Assembly: GCA_026392115.1 (NCBI GenBank)
Contig: JAPLCQ010000081.1
Location: 1-64,000 of the forward strand
Direction: 5' to 3'
DNA length: 64,000 nt
Origin: Armatimonadota bacterium
GTDB taxonomy: Bacteria; Armatimonadota; Chthonomonadetes; Chthonomonadales; CAJBBX01
Positions 41,956 through 49,868 of this stretch are shown here, piece by piece. Within the stretch, counting starts at the first letter, position 1. The number at the start of each line of letters is the position of its first letter. The position numbers were made by a program, and so were the translations under genes. The notes under the pieces were generated by a model. That model saw only the letters and a list, made by a program, of their open reading frames with translations. It had not been told where the DNA came from and did not search any database.

Positions 41956-42864
41956 ATGCAACTCGATCATCTGCACCAGGCTCCGTTCAGCAGCACCTTC
42001 ATGGGCGCGGTACGGGGCGCTCTCGACCACTACGGCCTCGGCGTGACGGACGCCTTCCTCTTCGGCGCGTCCGGGCATGCCTTCGCCATGAACATCCACA
42101 ACCAGCTTTGCCCCAGCGGACCCTACTGCTTCGACCGCACGCCGATCTTCGCCCTGCTTGAGAACGTGGGGCTCCACACGGCGTCACTGGGCTTCTTCGG
42201 CGGCGGCGGCAGCGCCGACGAGCGAGAGCCGGTCGAGAGCCGCCTCCGCGACGCGCTGGAGAGCGGCGAGCCCTGCATGCTGATCAACATGGAGTTCCAG
42301 CTCATCACCGGGTGCGACGAGACCGGGTTCCTCACCGCGCAGCCCTGGCCGGGGCACGACTTCCCGCCGGCTCGGCTCACGTATGGCTCATGGTCCGAGC
42401 TGGGTGAAGAGGTGCATATCAACTTCTACGTCTTCCGCCGGGGACGCATCGTGGCCCACCGCGCCGCCGCCCGCGCCGCCCTGGCCTATGCCGTCGACCT
42501 CTGGCGCAAACCCACGGCCCACAGCGCGGGCGACTACGGCATGGGTCCGGACGCCTACGCCAACTGGAAGTCCGCCGTCGAGGCCGGACACGGCACGGGC
42601 CACGGTTGCTGGTGGAACGCCATGGTCTGGTCCGAGTCGCGCGCCAAGGCCGCCGAGTACATCCGGGAGATCGCGCCGCTGCTCCCCGACCCATCGGCCG
42701 CCGCCCCGCTGGCGGATCGCTACGCGGCCATAGGCTCCCTGCTCCACTCCTGCGCCGACAAGGAGGCCGCCCCCGAAGCCAAGCTGGCGCACCTGGCTGA
42801 AGCCGAGGCATACGAGATCGAGGCCATAGCCAAGATCGAAGCGATCCTGCAGCAGATGGGCTGA
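41956..42864 (+). CDS. uncharacterised protein, BtrH/C39-like N-terminus
   Basis: Not firmly recognised. The 302-residue cytoplasmic protein begins 'HQAPFSSTFMGAVRGALDHY' and 'VTDAFLFGASGHAFAMNIH', a layout like BtrH-type (butirosin H) or peptidase C39-like proteins. The usual N-terminal catalytic Cys is replaced by Phe/Ser. Later landmarks are 'GEPCMLINMEFQLITGCDE', 'PWPGHDFPPARLTYGSW' and a Trp-rich 'GHGCWWNAMVW'. The C-terminal 60 residues are an alanine-rich helix pair. The start has GGGGAGGAG just upstream. It lies 32 bp after the GH127-like gene, so it is in the same unit, and ends at a strong hairpin. A ligand-binding or acyl-transfer role is possible but unproven. Confidence 0.6.
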   Translation: MQLDHLHQAPFSSTFMGAVRGALDHYGLGVTDAFLFGASGHAFAMNIHNQLCPSGPYCFDRTPIFALLENVGLHTASLGFFGGGGSADEREPVESRLRDALESGEPCMLINMEFQLITGCDETGFLTAQPWPGHDFPPARLTYGSWSELGEEVHINFYVFRRGRIVAHRAAARAALAYAVDLWRKPTAHSAGDYGMGPDAYANWKSAVEAGHGTGHGCWWNAMVWSESRAKAAEYIREIAPLLPDPSAAAPLADRYAAIGSLLHSCADKEAAPEAKLAHLAEAEAYEIEAIAKIEAILQQMG

Positions 42865-42895
42865 GGGCGGGGCGCGGGATGGCGCCCGCGCCCTC
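42863..42895. terminator. bidirectional hairpin between convergent genes
   Basis: GAGGGCG-GGGCGC (42863-42875) pairs with GCGCCC-(G)-CGCCCTC (42882-42895), 13 bp with one bulged G and a 6-nt loop. It separates the ends of the genes at 42864 and 42898. No T tract on either side. Confidence 0.6.
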
Positions 42896-42897
42896 CT

Positions 42898-45800
42898 CTA
42901 CTCAGCCTTCCAGTAGGCGCCGGTCCAGGGCTGTAGCTGGAGGCGGAAGCGGGCGTAGCCGTCTGTTCCTCGCTGCAGGGCCAGACCCGGGAAGGCGACG
43001 CCGGCCGGGAGGCGGACCGCCACGGTGCAGTCGGTGGCGAGGCCCTGGCGCTCGCGGGCCATGAGGAAGCGACCGTCGTCGCTGACGTGAACGCGGAGAT
43101 TGGCCGGGGCCACGACGGGACGTTCGATGCCCGCGGCGGCCACCATGGCCTCGAAGAGCGGCACGAGGGCGTCGGCAGGCTTCTGCACCGGGCAACTGGC
43201 CCAGCCGGTGTTGGACGCGAAGCCCAGCGGGAAGCCGAACGCCAGCACGGCGTTGCCCGCCACGCGGGTGGTGCGGGCCACCACGGCGCCTCCGGCGGTC
43301 AGTAGCGGCGCGCCGACGGCCGGCAGGCCCACGGAGGCCACCCCGCCGAAGTCCAGCGTCATCGGCGCCGCCGTGCCGGCGAGGGCGACCGTCTGCTTGC
43401 CTTTCAGGGGCGCTGAGCCGGTGTAGTCCGTGGCGCCCAGCCACCGGGCCGCTACGGTGGGGAAGCCGGTGGTGGGCTGCATCCGCGCATCCATGTCGCC
43501 GATCTTGCCGACGGCGACGGCGCGCTTACCCGCATGCTTCGGGTCGCGTAGCCAGCGGTCCAGCGCCTGCCATGCTTCGGCGGGCTGGTCGGTGGCGAGG
43601 TTCGGGATCACCACGAGCTGGTACTGGGTGATGTCCACCTTGAGCTTGGCCGGGCCGTAGGCGATGTCGCGGCCTGTCAGCGTGTCGAAGTCGAGGTTCA
43701 GGCGCGACAGGGCGTCCGACACGCCGTACATGTCACCCGTGTCGAGGCCGCTCATGTTCGAGTTGGCCTGGTTGTAGTTGCGGAGGAGCAGCACGCGCAC
43801 GGGCCGCCTCAGTTTGAAGGGGACCCCCTGCACGGCGCGCAGGAAGGGGCCGCACCACTGGAGGAACGGGGTGTCGCCCCGGTTGGGCGCGCCGGTGTCG
43901 CCGCCCGTCATGTGGATCCAGGTGTAGGTCTGGGTCCATGCGCAGCCGCCGCTGATCTCGTCGAAGAGGTAGCTGATGTAGCCGTTCTTCACCTCCTCGG
44001 GATGCTCCTTGCGGCCGATCTCGCCCTCGCCGGTGGCGATGCCCCTGGGCGTCGCGCCTTTCGCCCGGGCGTAGGGGCGGTAGGGCGCCACCGTCTTGAT
44101 GGCCTTCCGGGCGGTGTACCAGGGCTCCATGCCGGAGAGGTCGTAGTTGTAGTCGTGGTCGCCCAGGCCGATGACGTCGAAGGGTAGGTCGGCCCGGCGG
44201 AAGAGCTCGGGCCAGTGCCAGCTCCCCTCGGAGTCGTTGGCGTTGCAGAAGAAGAGGAGTTGGGTCGGGCAGGCCTCGCGGACCGTCCTGGCCCAGCTGC
44301 TGAGGAACCCGTAGAAGAGCCCGTCCTGCTGGAACTCGTAGAAGTCGGTCCAGAGCGGATCGAATGGGATCGAGCTGTTGGTGATCTCTCGGTGGCCGCC
44401 AAGCTCCAGGTCGGGCTCCTCCGGCGAGCGGAAGTTGGGCCAGCCGGGCAGCGGGATCTGGCTCCAGGCGGTGACGCGGTCGAAGACGCCCTCCTTCAGC
44501 TCGAAGGCCGGCTTCAGCACGGGTTCGGGTGGCAGGCCCCGCCAGTTGGACTCCCAGTAGCCCGAAGGCGAGAGGCCGGGCTTGAACCCCGAAAGGTCGC
44601 TCATGTCATGGGCCCAGCGCGTGCGCCGCTTGAACTCGGACAACGTGCCGTACTTGCGACGGAGGAAGTCCGCGAACTGCGCCTGCTGGTGCGGATTGGC
44701 CAGGTCGTAGCCCACGAGGATGTCCTCCTCGCCCGCCATGTAGCCCAGCACGTTGCGGCAGCCGGCGTAGCGCGCCATCACCTTGCGGTGGGCAAGGGCA
44801 TTGGCCCGCGCCAGCTCCGGATAGAGGTGGTAGCTGCTGCGGTAGGCCCAGGGGATCGCGGTGTGGGGGTTCCAGTAGAAGTCGGCCTCGAAGAGGATGT
44901 ACCGGCCCATGGCATGCGCCCGCCGCACGTACTCGTCCAGCAGCTCCACCGCATACACGCACATGGGGGCGGAGGCGCCTTTGGGTTGGAAGGAGGCCGG
45001 CAGCTTTAGCCAATCTCCGTTCTTGTCGAGCAGCGCCGAAAGGCCCAGGAAGCGCATATAGGGATGCACCTCGGCCTGGGCCATCATGGCGAGGTCGCGA
45101 TCGAGCAGGTCCCAGTCGAACTCGGGCGCCATAGGGTGGTAGGCGCCGTTGTTGGTGTACATGGCGAAGAGCAGGTGGCGCACCGCGCCGGAGCCGTCGA
45201 CCAACTCGCCGCTCTTGTTCACCCGGCAGGCGGCCCGGAACTGCGCGGCCCAGTCGGCCCGGGAAGGCGCGGCGTCCAGCTTCAGGATGGATTGCGCGCG
45301 GTCCCTGGGCCAGTCGCGCTCGAGCTTGTCGTTGTGCGCCTTGAAGAGCGCGCGGACACCCTCCATCGGCAGCGGCGCGAACTCCTGATGCCGCTCGGCG
45401 GGCTTGCCCGGCTCGGGGCGGTAGCCGCCGACGTCGCGCGGGGCGGCCCAGTCGCCGCTGGCGGCGGGGTTCCTGGTCCAGTCCGCAGCGGGCTTCCCGG
45501 CGACCTCCCAGCCATCGACCCGCGACGTGAAGTCCTCCACGGTGCCGTCGCGGTACTCCACGCGCATCTGGGCGTAGAAGACGGCGCCATAGTCGCCGTA
45601 GGAGCGCAGGGCCACGAAGATCGGGCCGGGTGGCGTCCGTTCGGCCACGTCTTTCCAGAGCCGGGCGCCGGGCTCGAAGGCGAGCCGGCCGTTGAAGTAG
45701 GCGCGGATGGGGCCCTGCGCATGGAGGAAGAGCACGGCCCGACGCACCGGCTTGGCGATGTGCCATGTGGTGCGGGCATAGGAGACGGCGCCGTTGCTCG

Positions 45801-45972
45801 ACCAGAACTCGTCGTCGGCGCGCGTGGGAGCGCTGTTGCCCTGGATGAAGCGGGCCTGTTCCGGGACGTAGGGCGCGGGCTCCGAGGCGGGTAGCCAGAC
45901 CGCCCGGCGCGGCGCGGCGGACGCGACTGAGGCGCCGAACAGCAGGGCGCAAAGGGACAGGATGGCGTGCAT
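42898..45972 (-). CDS. GH42-like glycoside hydrolase (clan GH-A)
   Basis: A 1024-residue exported protein with leader 'MHAILSLCALLFGASVASAA'. Residues ~20-200 form a sandwich. A TIM-barrel with GH42 features follows: 'GYMAGEEDIL' (candidate acid/base Glu near residue 415), 'ADFLRRKYGTLSEFKRRTRW' and 'GLFYGFLSSWAR'. A Rossmann-like domain typical of GH42 trimerisation regions comes next ('VRVLLLRNYNQANSNMSG', 'YQLVVIPNLATD'), then a C-terminal sandwich. The nucleophile is not assigned with confidence; 'ATGEGEIG' is a candidate. Beta-galactosidase activity is a reasonable guess. GAGGAGG precedes the start. It is divergent from a GntR/LacI-type regulator that probably controls it. Confidence 0.75.
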   Translation of the reverse strand: MHAILSLCALLFGASVASAAPRRAVWLPASEPAPYVPEQARFIQGNSAPTRADDEFWSSNGAVSYARTTWHIAKPVRRAVLFLHAQGPIRAYFNGRLAFEPGARLWKDVAERTPPGPIFVALRSYGDYGAVFYAQMRVEYRDGTVEDFTSRVDGWEVAGKPAADWTRNPAASGDWAAPRDVGGYRPEPGKPAERHQEFAPLPMEGVRALFKAHNDKLERDWPRDRAQSILKLDAAPSRADWAAQFRAACRVNKSGELVDGSGAVRHLLFAMYTNNGAYHPMAPEFDWDLLDRDLAMMAQAEVHPYMRFLGLSALLDKNGDWLKLPASFQPKGASAPMCVYAVELLDEYVRRAHAMGRYILFEADFYWNPHTAIPWAYRSSYHLYPELARANALAHRKVMARYAGCRNVLGYMAGEEDILVGYDLANPHQQAQFADFLRRKYGTLSEFKRRTRWAHDMSDLSGFKPGLSPSGYWESNWRGLPPEPVLKPAFELKEGVFDRVTAWSQIPLPGWPNFRSPEEPDLELGGHREITNSSIPFDPLWTDFYEFQQDGLFYGFLSSWARTVREACPTQLLFFCNANDSEGSWHWPELFRRADLPFDVIGLGDHDYNYDLSGMEPWYTARKAIKTVAPYRPYARAKGATPRGIATGEGEIGRKEHPEEVKNGYISYLFDEISGGCAWTQTYTWIHMTGGDTGAPNRGDTPFLQWCGPFLRAVQGVPFKLRRPVRVLLLRNYNQANSNMSGLDTGDMYGVSDALSRLNLDFDTLTGRDIAYGPAKLKVDITQYQLVVIPNLATDQPAEAWQALDRWLRDPKHAGKRAVAVGKIGDMDARMQPTTGFPTVAARWLGATDYTGSAPLKGKQTVALAGTAAPMTLDFGGVASVGLPAVGAPLLTAGGAVVARTTRVAGNAVLAFGFPLGFASNTGWASCPVQKPADALVPLFEAMVAAAGIERPVVAPANLRVHVSDDGRFLMARERQGLATDCTVAVRLPAGVAFPGLALQRGTDGYARFRLQLQPWTGAYWKAE

Positions 45973-46014
45973 GGCGATCCTCCTCGGTTGCGAGAAAACG
46001 GACCTCGCAGGGGC

Positions 46015-46069
46015 TTGCGCAATAGGGCAGAGTACGCTATAGTGTAGCGCCATAGGGCGGTTTTGCGCA
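46015..46069. promoter_or_regulatory. overlapping divergent promoters with operator-like repeats
   Basis: Plus strand: TTGCGC (46015-46020), 17 bp, TATAGT (46038-46043). Minus strand: TACACT (46046-46041) with TGCGCA 17 bp upstream. Direct repeats GCGCAATAGGGC (46017-46028) and GCGCCATAGGGC (46047-46058) are exactly 30 bp apart, about three helical turns. Between them is the inverted repeat CGCTA-N5-TAGCG (46035-46049). Likely autoregulation by the 46097 product. Confidence 0.6.
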
Positions 46070-46096
46070 GCGCGGCCGCCCGGAAGCCGGTGCTCC

Positions 46097-47203
46097 ATGT
46101 GCGAGACGCCTTCAACCGACGGGATGCCCCTCTACCTGGAGATCAGCCAGGCCCTCCGCGGCCGGGTTGAGCGGGGAGAGCTTGCGCCGGGCCAGAAGCT
46201 GGCCGGGGAGCGCGCGCTGGCGCGTGAGTACGGCGCCAGCCCGGTCACCCTGAGCCGGGCGCTGGGAGTGCTCGTGCGCGACGGCCTCTTGGTGAGGCGT
46301 GCAGGGTCGGGCACCTACGTCTGCGAAGCCCTCGCGACGCCCGAGGCCGAACCCGGTCGATCTCGGGTCCACAACGAAATCCTGGTCGACACCAGCCCCA
46401 TCGACCAACCGCTCTTTAACCACTACATGGGGCCCGTCATGGACGGGATACGCCTGGCGGCCGAAGCGCATGGCTGCGTCGTGCGGTTCTTGGACGGCCA
46501 GACCTCCGGCACGCTGACGCCCGCCGATCTGGGCCCGAGGCAGGGGTTGTTGCTGCTTGCGCCCCTCGCCGACCGCGCCGACGCCGCCGAGGAGTTGGCT
46601 CGGACGCGCCCGGTGGTGGCCTGCGGCGTACAGTGGATCGGCCACAAGGTGCCCTCTGTAGACAGTGACAACGTGGATGCCGCCAGGCAGGTCGTGGACT
46701 ATCTGGCGCGGCTGGGGCACCAACGAATCTTACTGCTCACGTCACCCGACCACCGAACCGACACCCGCGACCGCCGCTCGGGCTTTCGCCTCGCCATGGC
46801 CGCCCATGGCCTCGAGGCCGATCACCAGCTGGAGGCCGAGGGGCCGGAAGCGCTGGGCGACGCCGGTCGCGAGGAACTCAGCGCCGTGATGTTGGGCCGG
46901 GACGCTCCTACGGCTCTCTTCGCTACGGAGTACACGCTCGCCCTGGAGGCTATGGCCAGGCTTCGGGACCTGGGGCTGCACCTGCCCAACGACGTCTCGG
47001 TGGTGGGTTTCGACGACCCGGTATCTGCCGCCTATCTCTCGCCCCCGCTCACCACCGTGAGCCAGCCGCTGCAGCAGATGGGCCGGCAGGCCGCTGAGAT
47101 GCTGCTCGATCTCATCGACCACGGCGTCCACGAATGCCCCGCGGCGGTCTTCCCCTGTTCCCTCGTCGTTCGAGGGTCCTGCCGCAGCACGCGGCATGAA
47201 TAG
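46097..47203 (+). CDS. GntR-type HTH regulator with LacI-type sugar-binding domain
   Basis: A 368-residue regulator of the AraR-like architecture. Residues ~10-78 are a GntR winged helix: 'PLYLEISQALRGRVERGELA', 'GERALAREYGASPVTLSRAL', 'LVRRAGSGTYV'. After a linker, residues ~100-365 are a LacI/periplasmic-binding fold: 'YMGPVMDGIRLAAEAHGC', 'SVDSDNVDAARQVVDYLARL', 'DVSVVGFDDPVSAAYLSPPL', 'TTVSQPLQQMGRQAAEMLLD'. It should bind a sugar and release an operator. The operator is probably the repeat set in the 124-bp gap to the divergent GH42-like gene. GGAAG is a weak ribosome site for the ATG at 46097. Confidence 0.9.
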   Translation: MCETPSTDGMPLYLEISQALRGRVERGELAPGQKLAGERALAREYGASPVTLSRALGVLVRDGLLVRRAGSGTYVCEALATPEAEPGRSRVHNEILVDTSPIDQPLFNHYMGPVMDGIRLAAEAHGCVVRFLDGQTSGTLTPADLGPRQGLLLLAPLADRADAAEELARTRPVVACGVQWIGHKVPSVDSDNVDAARQVVDYLARLGHQRILLLTSPDHRTDTRDRRSGFRLAMAAHGLEADHQLEAEGPEALGDAGREELSAVMLGRDAPTALFATEYTLALEAMARLRDLGLHLPNDVSVVGFDDPVSAAYLSPPLTTVSQPLQQMGRQAAEMLLDLIDHGVHECPAAVFPCSLVVRGSCRSTRHE

Positions 47204-47224
47204 CATGACTCGAAACCAGATCGG

Positions 47225-47234
47225 AAGGAGGTGA
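47225..47234 (+). promoter_or_regulatory. full-length ribosome binding site
   Basis: AAGGAGGTGA is the complete complement of the 16S 3' end and is the strongest in the window. It fixes the ATG at 47237 as start, not the GTG at 47231. Confidence 0.8.
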
Positions 47235-47236
47235 CA

Positions 47237-47554
47237 ATGGCAAAACTGAATCCCAAATCGGGACCGTCGATCCCGCCCTGGGCGGCCGTCGTGGTGATCA
47301 TCGTGATCGTCGCCGTGCTGGTCGGGGCCTTCATCTACACGTCGACGCCCCGAGGACCTGCGCCGGAGCGCCCCGGTGGACCGCCCAGCGGGATGACCCT
47401 CGGTGGCGGCCCCGGCGGCGCCGGCGCTCGTCCGGGCGGCGCTCCCGCCGGCATGATGGGCGGGCCTCCCGGAGGCATGGGAGGTGCGGGAGGACGACCG
47501 GGTGGACCGCCGCCCGGCATGACGGGTGGGCCGGCAGGTGCGACCGGCAGGTAG
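47237..47554 (+). CDS. small membrane-anchored Gly/Pro-rich protein
   Basis: A 105-residue protein without a recognised family. After a short basic start, residues ~14-36 form one membrane helix ('[19 protein letters not shown]'). The rest is a low-complexity Gly/Pro/Met tail with repeats such as '[12 protein letters not shown]' and 'PGMTGGPAG'. The layout, with a 'PP-W' turn before the helix, suggests an outside-facing flexible tail. The ribosome site is ideal, so high expression is possible. It lies 33 bp after the regulator gene and 56 bp before the DUF1559 pseudopilin gene and may be cotranscribed with either. Confidence 0.75.
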   Translation: MAKLNPKSGPSIPPWAAVVVIIVIVAVLVGAFIYTSTPRGPAPERPGGPPSGMTLGGGPGGAGARPGGAPAGMMGGPPGGMGGAGGRPGGPPPGMTGGPAGATGR

Positions 47555-47610
47555 CAGGGCTTCGCACCACGGGTTGTACGCATCACGTCTCTGAAGGAAG
47601 GGTAGCACAG

Positions 47611-48363
47611 ATGAGCCAACGCCGAGCGTTTACGCTGATCGAGCTTCTGGTCGTCATCGCGATCATCGCGATACTAGCCGCCATCCTCTTCCCCGTGTTC
47701 GCCAAGGCGCGCGATCAGGCGCGGTCGGTGGTCTGCCTGAGCAACAACAAGCAGATCGGCACCAGCCTGGCGATGTACGTTCAGGACTACGACGAGACCA
47801 TGCTGACCCGCAAAGCCGGCGGAACCACCGGTGGCAACGGGGCCTACAACAACGGCTGGAACAGCGACGGCGACTTCGACTACAGCCGGTTCAACCCGGC
47901 GGTGACCCCCAATCGGTTGGGCTGGGGCTTCCTCGTCCAGCCCTACATGAAGAACACCCAGATGCTCTACTGCAACTCCTCGCTGCAGAAGCAGGACGAT
48001 CCCACCAACCTCTCCTACGCCCTTCGCAACGGCCCGCAGTACCTCGCCGTGGCATGGGGATGGGAGAAGCTGGCCAACTGGGGCCGCCCGTCGCAGACCA
48101 TCTGGATTCATGAATGGTGTCTCAACCACGGCAAGGGCGGCATCGACGCCTCCCGCAACGCCTCCGACTGGGGCAACGGCATTCCTTACGCCAGCATGAG
48201 CCGCGACGCGGGCATGAACGTCTCCTATCTGGACGGCCACGCCAAGTTCAACATGCCGAGGCCCTGCGACGCCGGCACCCGCGGCGACGACGGCATCCGC
48301 TGGAACTTCTGGTGGTTCAACGGCTACGACGGCAGCGAGAACATGTACTTCATGTGCCCGTAG
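47611..48363 (+). CDS. DUF1559 prepilin-like secreted protein
   Basis: A 250-residue type II secretion/type IV pilin-like protein. The prepilin leader reads '[19 protein letters not shown]', with cleavage expected before Phe7 and the methylation-helix Glu at +5 (Glu11). It is followed by '[20 protein letters not shown]' and 'QDYDETML', the signature of the large DUF1559/H-X9-DG families. The C-terminus has '[16 protein letters not shown]', the H-x9-D-G-like element ('SYLDGHAKF'). Such proteins are highly multiplied in Armatimonadota and Planctomycetota and are exported by a type II-like machinery. Function is unknown, perhaps surface adhesion to polymers. A long stem-loop follows. Confidence 0.93.
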   Translation: MSQRRAFTLIELLVVIAIIAILAAILFPVFAKARDQARSVVCLSNNKQIGTSLAMYVQDYDETMLTRKAGGTTGGNGAYNNGWNSDGDFDYSRFNPAVTPNRLGWGFLVQPYMKNTQMLYCNSSLQKQDDPTNLSYALRNGPQYLAVAWGWEKLANWGRPSQTIWIHEWCLNHGKGGIDASRNASDWGNGIPYASMSRDAGMNVSYLDGHAKFNMPRPCDAGTRGDDGIRWNFWWFNGYDGSENMYFMCP

Positions 48364-48390
48364 GTCGTCGAGTGCGCTGAACAGCACAGC

Positions 48391-48427
48391 GGGGCCGACC
48401 GACTCCAGCCGGGGTCTGGTCGGCCCC
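48391..48427 (+). terminator. long hairpin after the pseudopilin gene
   Basis: GGGGCCGACC (48391-48400) pairs with GGTCGGCCCC (48418-48427), and the loop adds six more pairs (48401-48406 with 48411-48416). No T tract follows, so efficiency is uncertain. Confidence 0.6.
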
Positions 48428-48505
48428 CGGTGCGTGCGACCCGTCGGCTGGGGTACATTCTGCTCCGTGGACCGGCGCGCGCCGGCCCGGAAACGGAGTG
48501 CTCAC

Positions 48506-49189
48506 TTGGTTATCCGCAGTCTCGCCGCGGCGGGCCTTGCCGCGTTCGCCCTGCTCTTCCTCCTCCGCGCCGACGCCCTGGCGCAGGCTCCCGTCCGCGA
48601 GCACATCGAGTGGAGCCACACCTGGCTCATGGCCGTCAACAGCACGGACAAGCCCCATGTTCTGCTCATCGGCGACTCCATCACCGAGGCGGTCTTCGGG
48701 CGCGTGGAGGCGCGGTTCAAGGAGACGGCCTACCTCTGCAAGCTCACCACCAGCAAGTCGCTGGGCGATCCGCTCCTTTTCGACGAGGTTCGGACCACGC
48801 TGCGGAACACCCACTTCGAGGTGATCCACTTCAACAACGGCATGCACGGCGTGGGCTACACCGAGGCGCAGTACGCCCGCGACTACGCCAGGATGCTGAA
48901 GCTCATCAAGGCCGAGGCCCCGAGGGCCAAGCTGGCGCTCGTGACGACGACCGCCCAGCGGACGCCCGGGCAGTTGGACCGGTTGACCGACTTCAACGAA
49001 CGGATCAAGGTGCGCAACCGCGTGGTCCGCGAACTGGCGGCGAAGAACGGGCTCCTCGTCAACGACCTCTTCGCGCTGGTGGCCGACCGGCAGGACTACA
49101 CCAGCGGCGACGGCACGCACCTCAGCGGCGCCGGCATCGATGCCCAGGCGGACCGCGTCTGCGCCGTCCTCGAGCCCCTCATCAAGTAG
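48506..49189 (+). CDS. SGNH/GDSL hydrolase family protein
   Basis: A 227-residue exported hydrolase. The TTG at 48506 is chosen because GGAG lies 7 nt upstream and it gives the leader 'SLAAAGLAAFALLFLLRADA'. The nucleophile Ser is in 'HVLLIGDSITEAVFG' (block I), Asn in 'IHFNNGMHGVG' (block III-like) and the Asp-His pair in 'SGDGTHLSGAGID' (block V). Members are lipases, esterases or carbohydrate acetyl-esterases; in this glycan-degrading setting deacetylation is attractive but not shown. A TACATT box near 48452 may be its -10. Its last codons are followed immediately by the truncated GH16 frame. Confidence 0.85.
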   Translation: MVIRSLAAAGLAAFALLFLLRADALAQAPVREHIEWSHTWLMAVNSTDKPHVLLIGDSITEAVFGRVEARFKETAYLCKLTTSKSLGDPLLFDEVRTTLRNTHFEVIHFNNGMHGVGYTEAQYARDYARMLKLIKAEAPRAKLALVTTTAQRTPGQLDRLTDFNERIKVRNRVVRELAAKNGLLVNDLFALVADRQDYTSGDGTHLSGAGIDAQADRVCAVLEPLIK

Positions 49190-49820
49190 CCGCGCAGGGC
49201 CGGCGTCGCCCTGCTGGAACGCCCGCCGCGACGGCTGGTGGATGGGGAAGGCCATCGAGTTGGACGGCAATGGCAACCTCGTCATCAACGTCTTCAAGGA
49301 CGGCGACAAGTTCGTCGATGGTTGCGTGCGGACGCGCGGTAAGTTCGAGCACGCCTACGGCTACTACATCGCCCGCGTGAAGATGCACAACCAGCCCGGC
49401 CACTGGCCTGCGTTCTGGCTCTACAACAGCTGCCAGGGCAATCTGGGCAACGGCGGCGTCGACGGGGCGGAGATCGATATCTTCGAGAAGCCGTGGCTCA
49501 CGGACAAGGTGAACTGCGCCATCCACTGGGACGGCTACGGCAAGGAGCACCGGTCCGAGGGTACGCAGGTCGAGGTCCCGGGCATTTCGGAGGGGTGGCA
49601 CACCTATGCGCTCTGGTGGGCCGAAGACACCTACATCTTCTACGCCGACGGCCAGGAGATCTGGCGCAGCGAGGCCGGCGGCATCTGCACCCAGCCGCTC
49701 TACATCAAGCTGAGCGACGAGATCGGCGACTGGGCCGGCGACATCAAGAAGGCCGCCCTGCCCGACAAGTTCATGGTGGACTACGTCCGCGTCTACGACC
49801 TGGTAGAGAAGGGCCGGTAG
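49140..49820 (+). CDS. 5'-truncated GH16 family glycoside hydrolase
   Basis: A GH16 core lacking its N-terminus. The recognisable enzyme starts only at 'NARRDGWWMGKAIELDG' (about 49218) and continues 'KFEHAYGYYIARVKM', 'GHWPAFWLYNSC', the catalytic E-x-D-x-x-E as 'AEIDIFEKP', 'WHTYALWWAEDTYIFYADG' and 'YVRVYDL'. Upstream codons in this frame (49140-49217) are Ser/Ala/Pro-rich and read through the end of the SGNH gene in another frame. No signal peptide and none of the first ~60-80 residues of a GH16 fold are present. The acidic triad is intact, but without the first strands and export it is probably inactive. The first internal ATG is at 49242. Confidence 0.75.
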   Translation: MPRRTASAPSSSPSSSSRAGPASPCWNARRDGWWMGKAIELDGNGNLVINVFKDGDKFVDGCVRTRGKFEHAYGYYIARVKMHNQPGHWPAFWLYNSCQGNLGNGGVDGAEIDIFEKPWLTDKVNCAIHWDGYGKEHRSEGTQVEVPGISEGWHTYALWWAEDTYIFYADGQEIWRSEAGGICTQPLYIKLSDEIGDWAGDIKKAALPDKFMVDYVRVYDLVEKGR

Positions 49821-49832
49821 GACAGCGGCCGC
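49816..49832 (+). repeat. left direct repeat flanking the Hsp70/helicase pair
   Basis: GGTAGGACAGCGGCCGC matches the right copy at 53536-53552 at 16 of 17 positions. It overlaps the GH16 stop codon. Confidence 0.7.
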
Positions 49833-49868
49833 AACCCGTAGAGCCGTATTGATAGGAGGACCAAGCTG

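Noticed and set aside
47360-47550. Repetitive GGCGGN/CCNGGN stretch as a CRISPR or satellite
   Set aside because: It codes for the Gly/Pro-rich tail of the small membrane protein, with no fixed spacer or repeat length.
49821-49832. GCGGCCGC sites beside the cassette as cloning scars
   Set aside because: These 8-mers are expected in very GC-rich DNA and no vector sequence is adjacent. The longer 17-bp repeat is the more informative signal.
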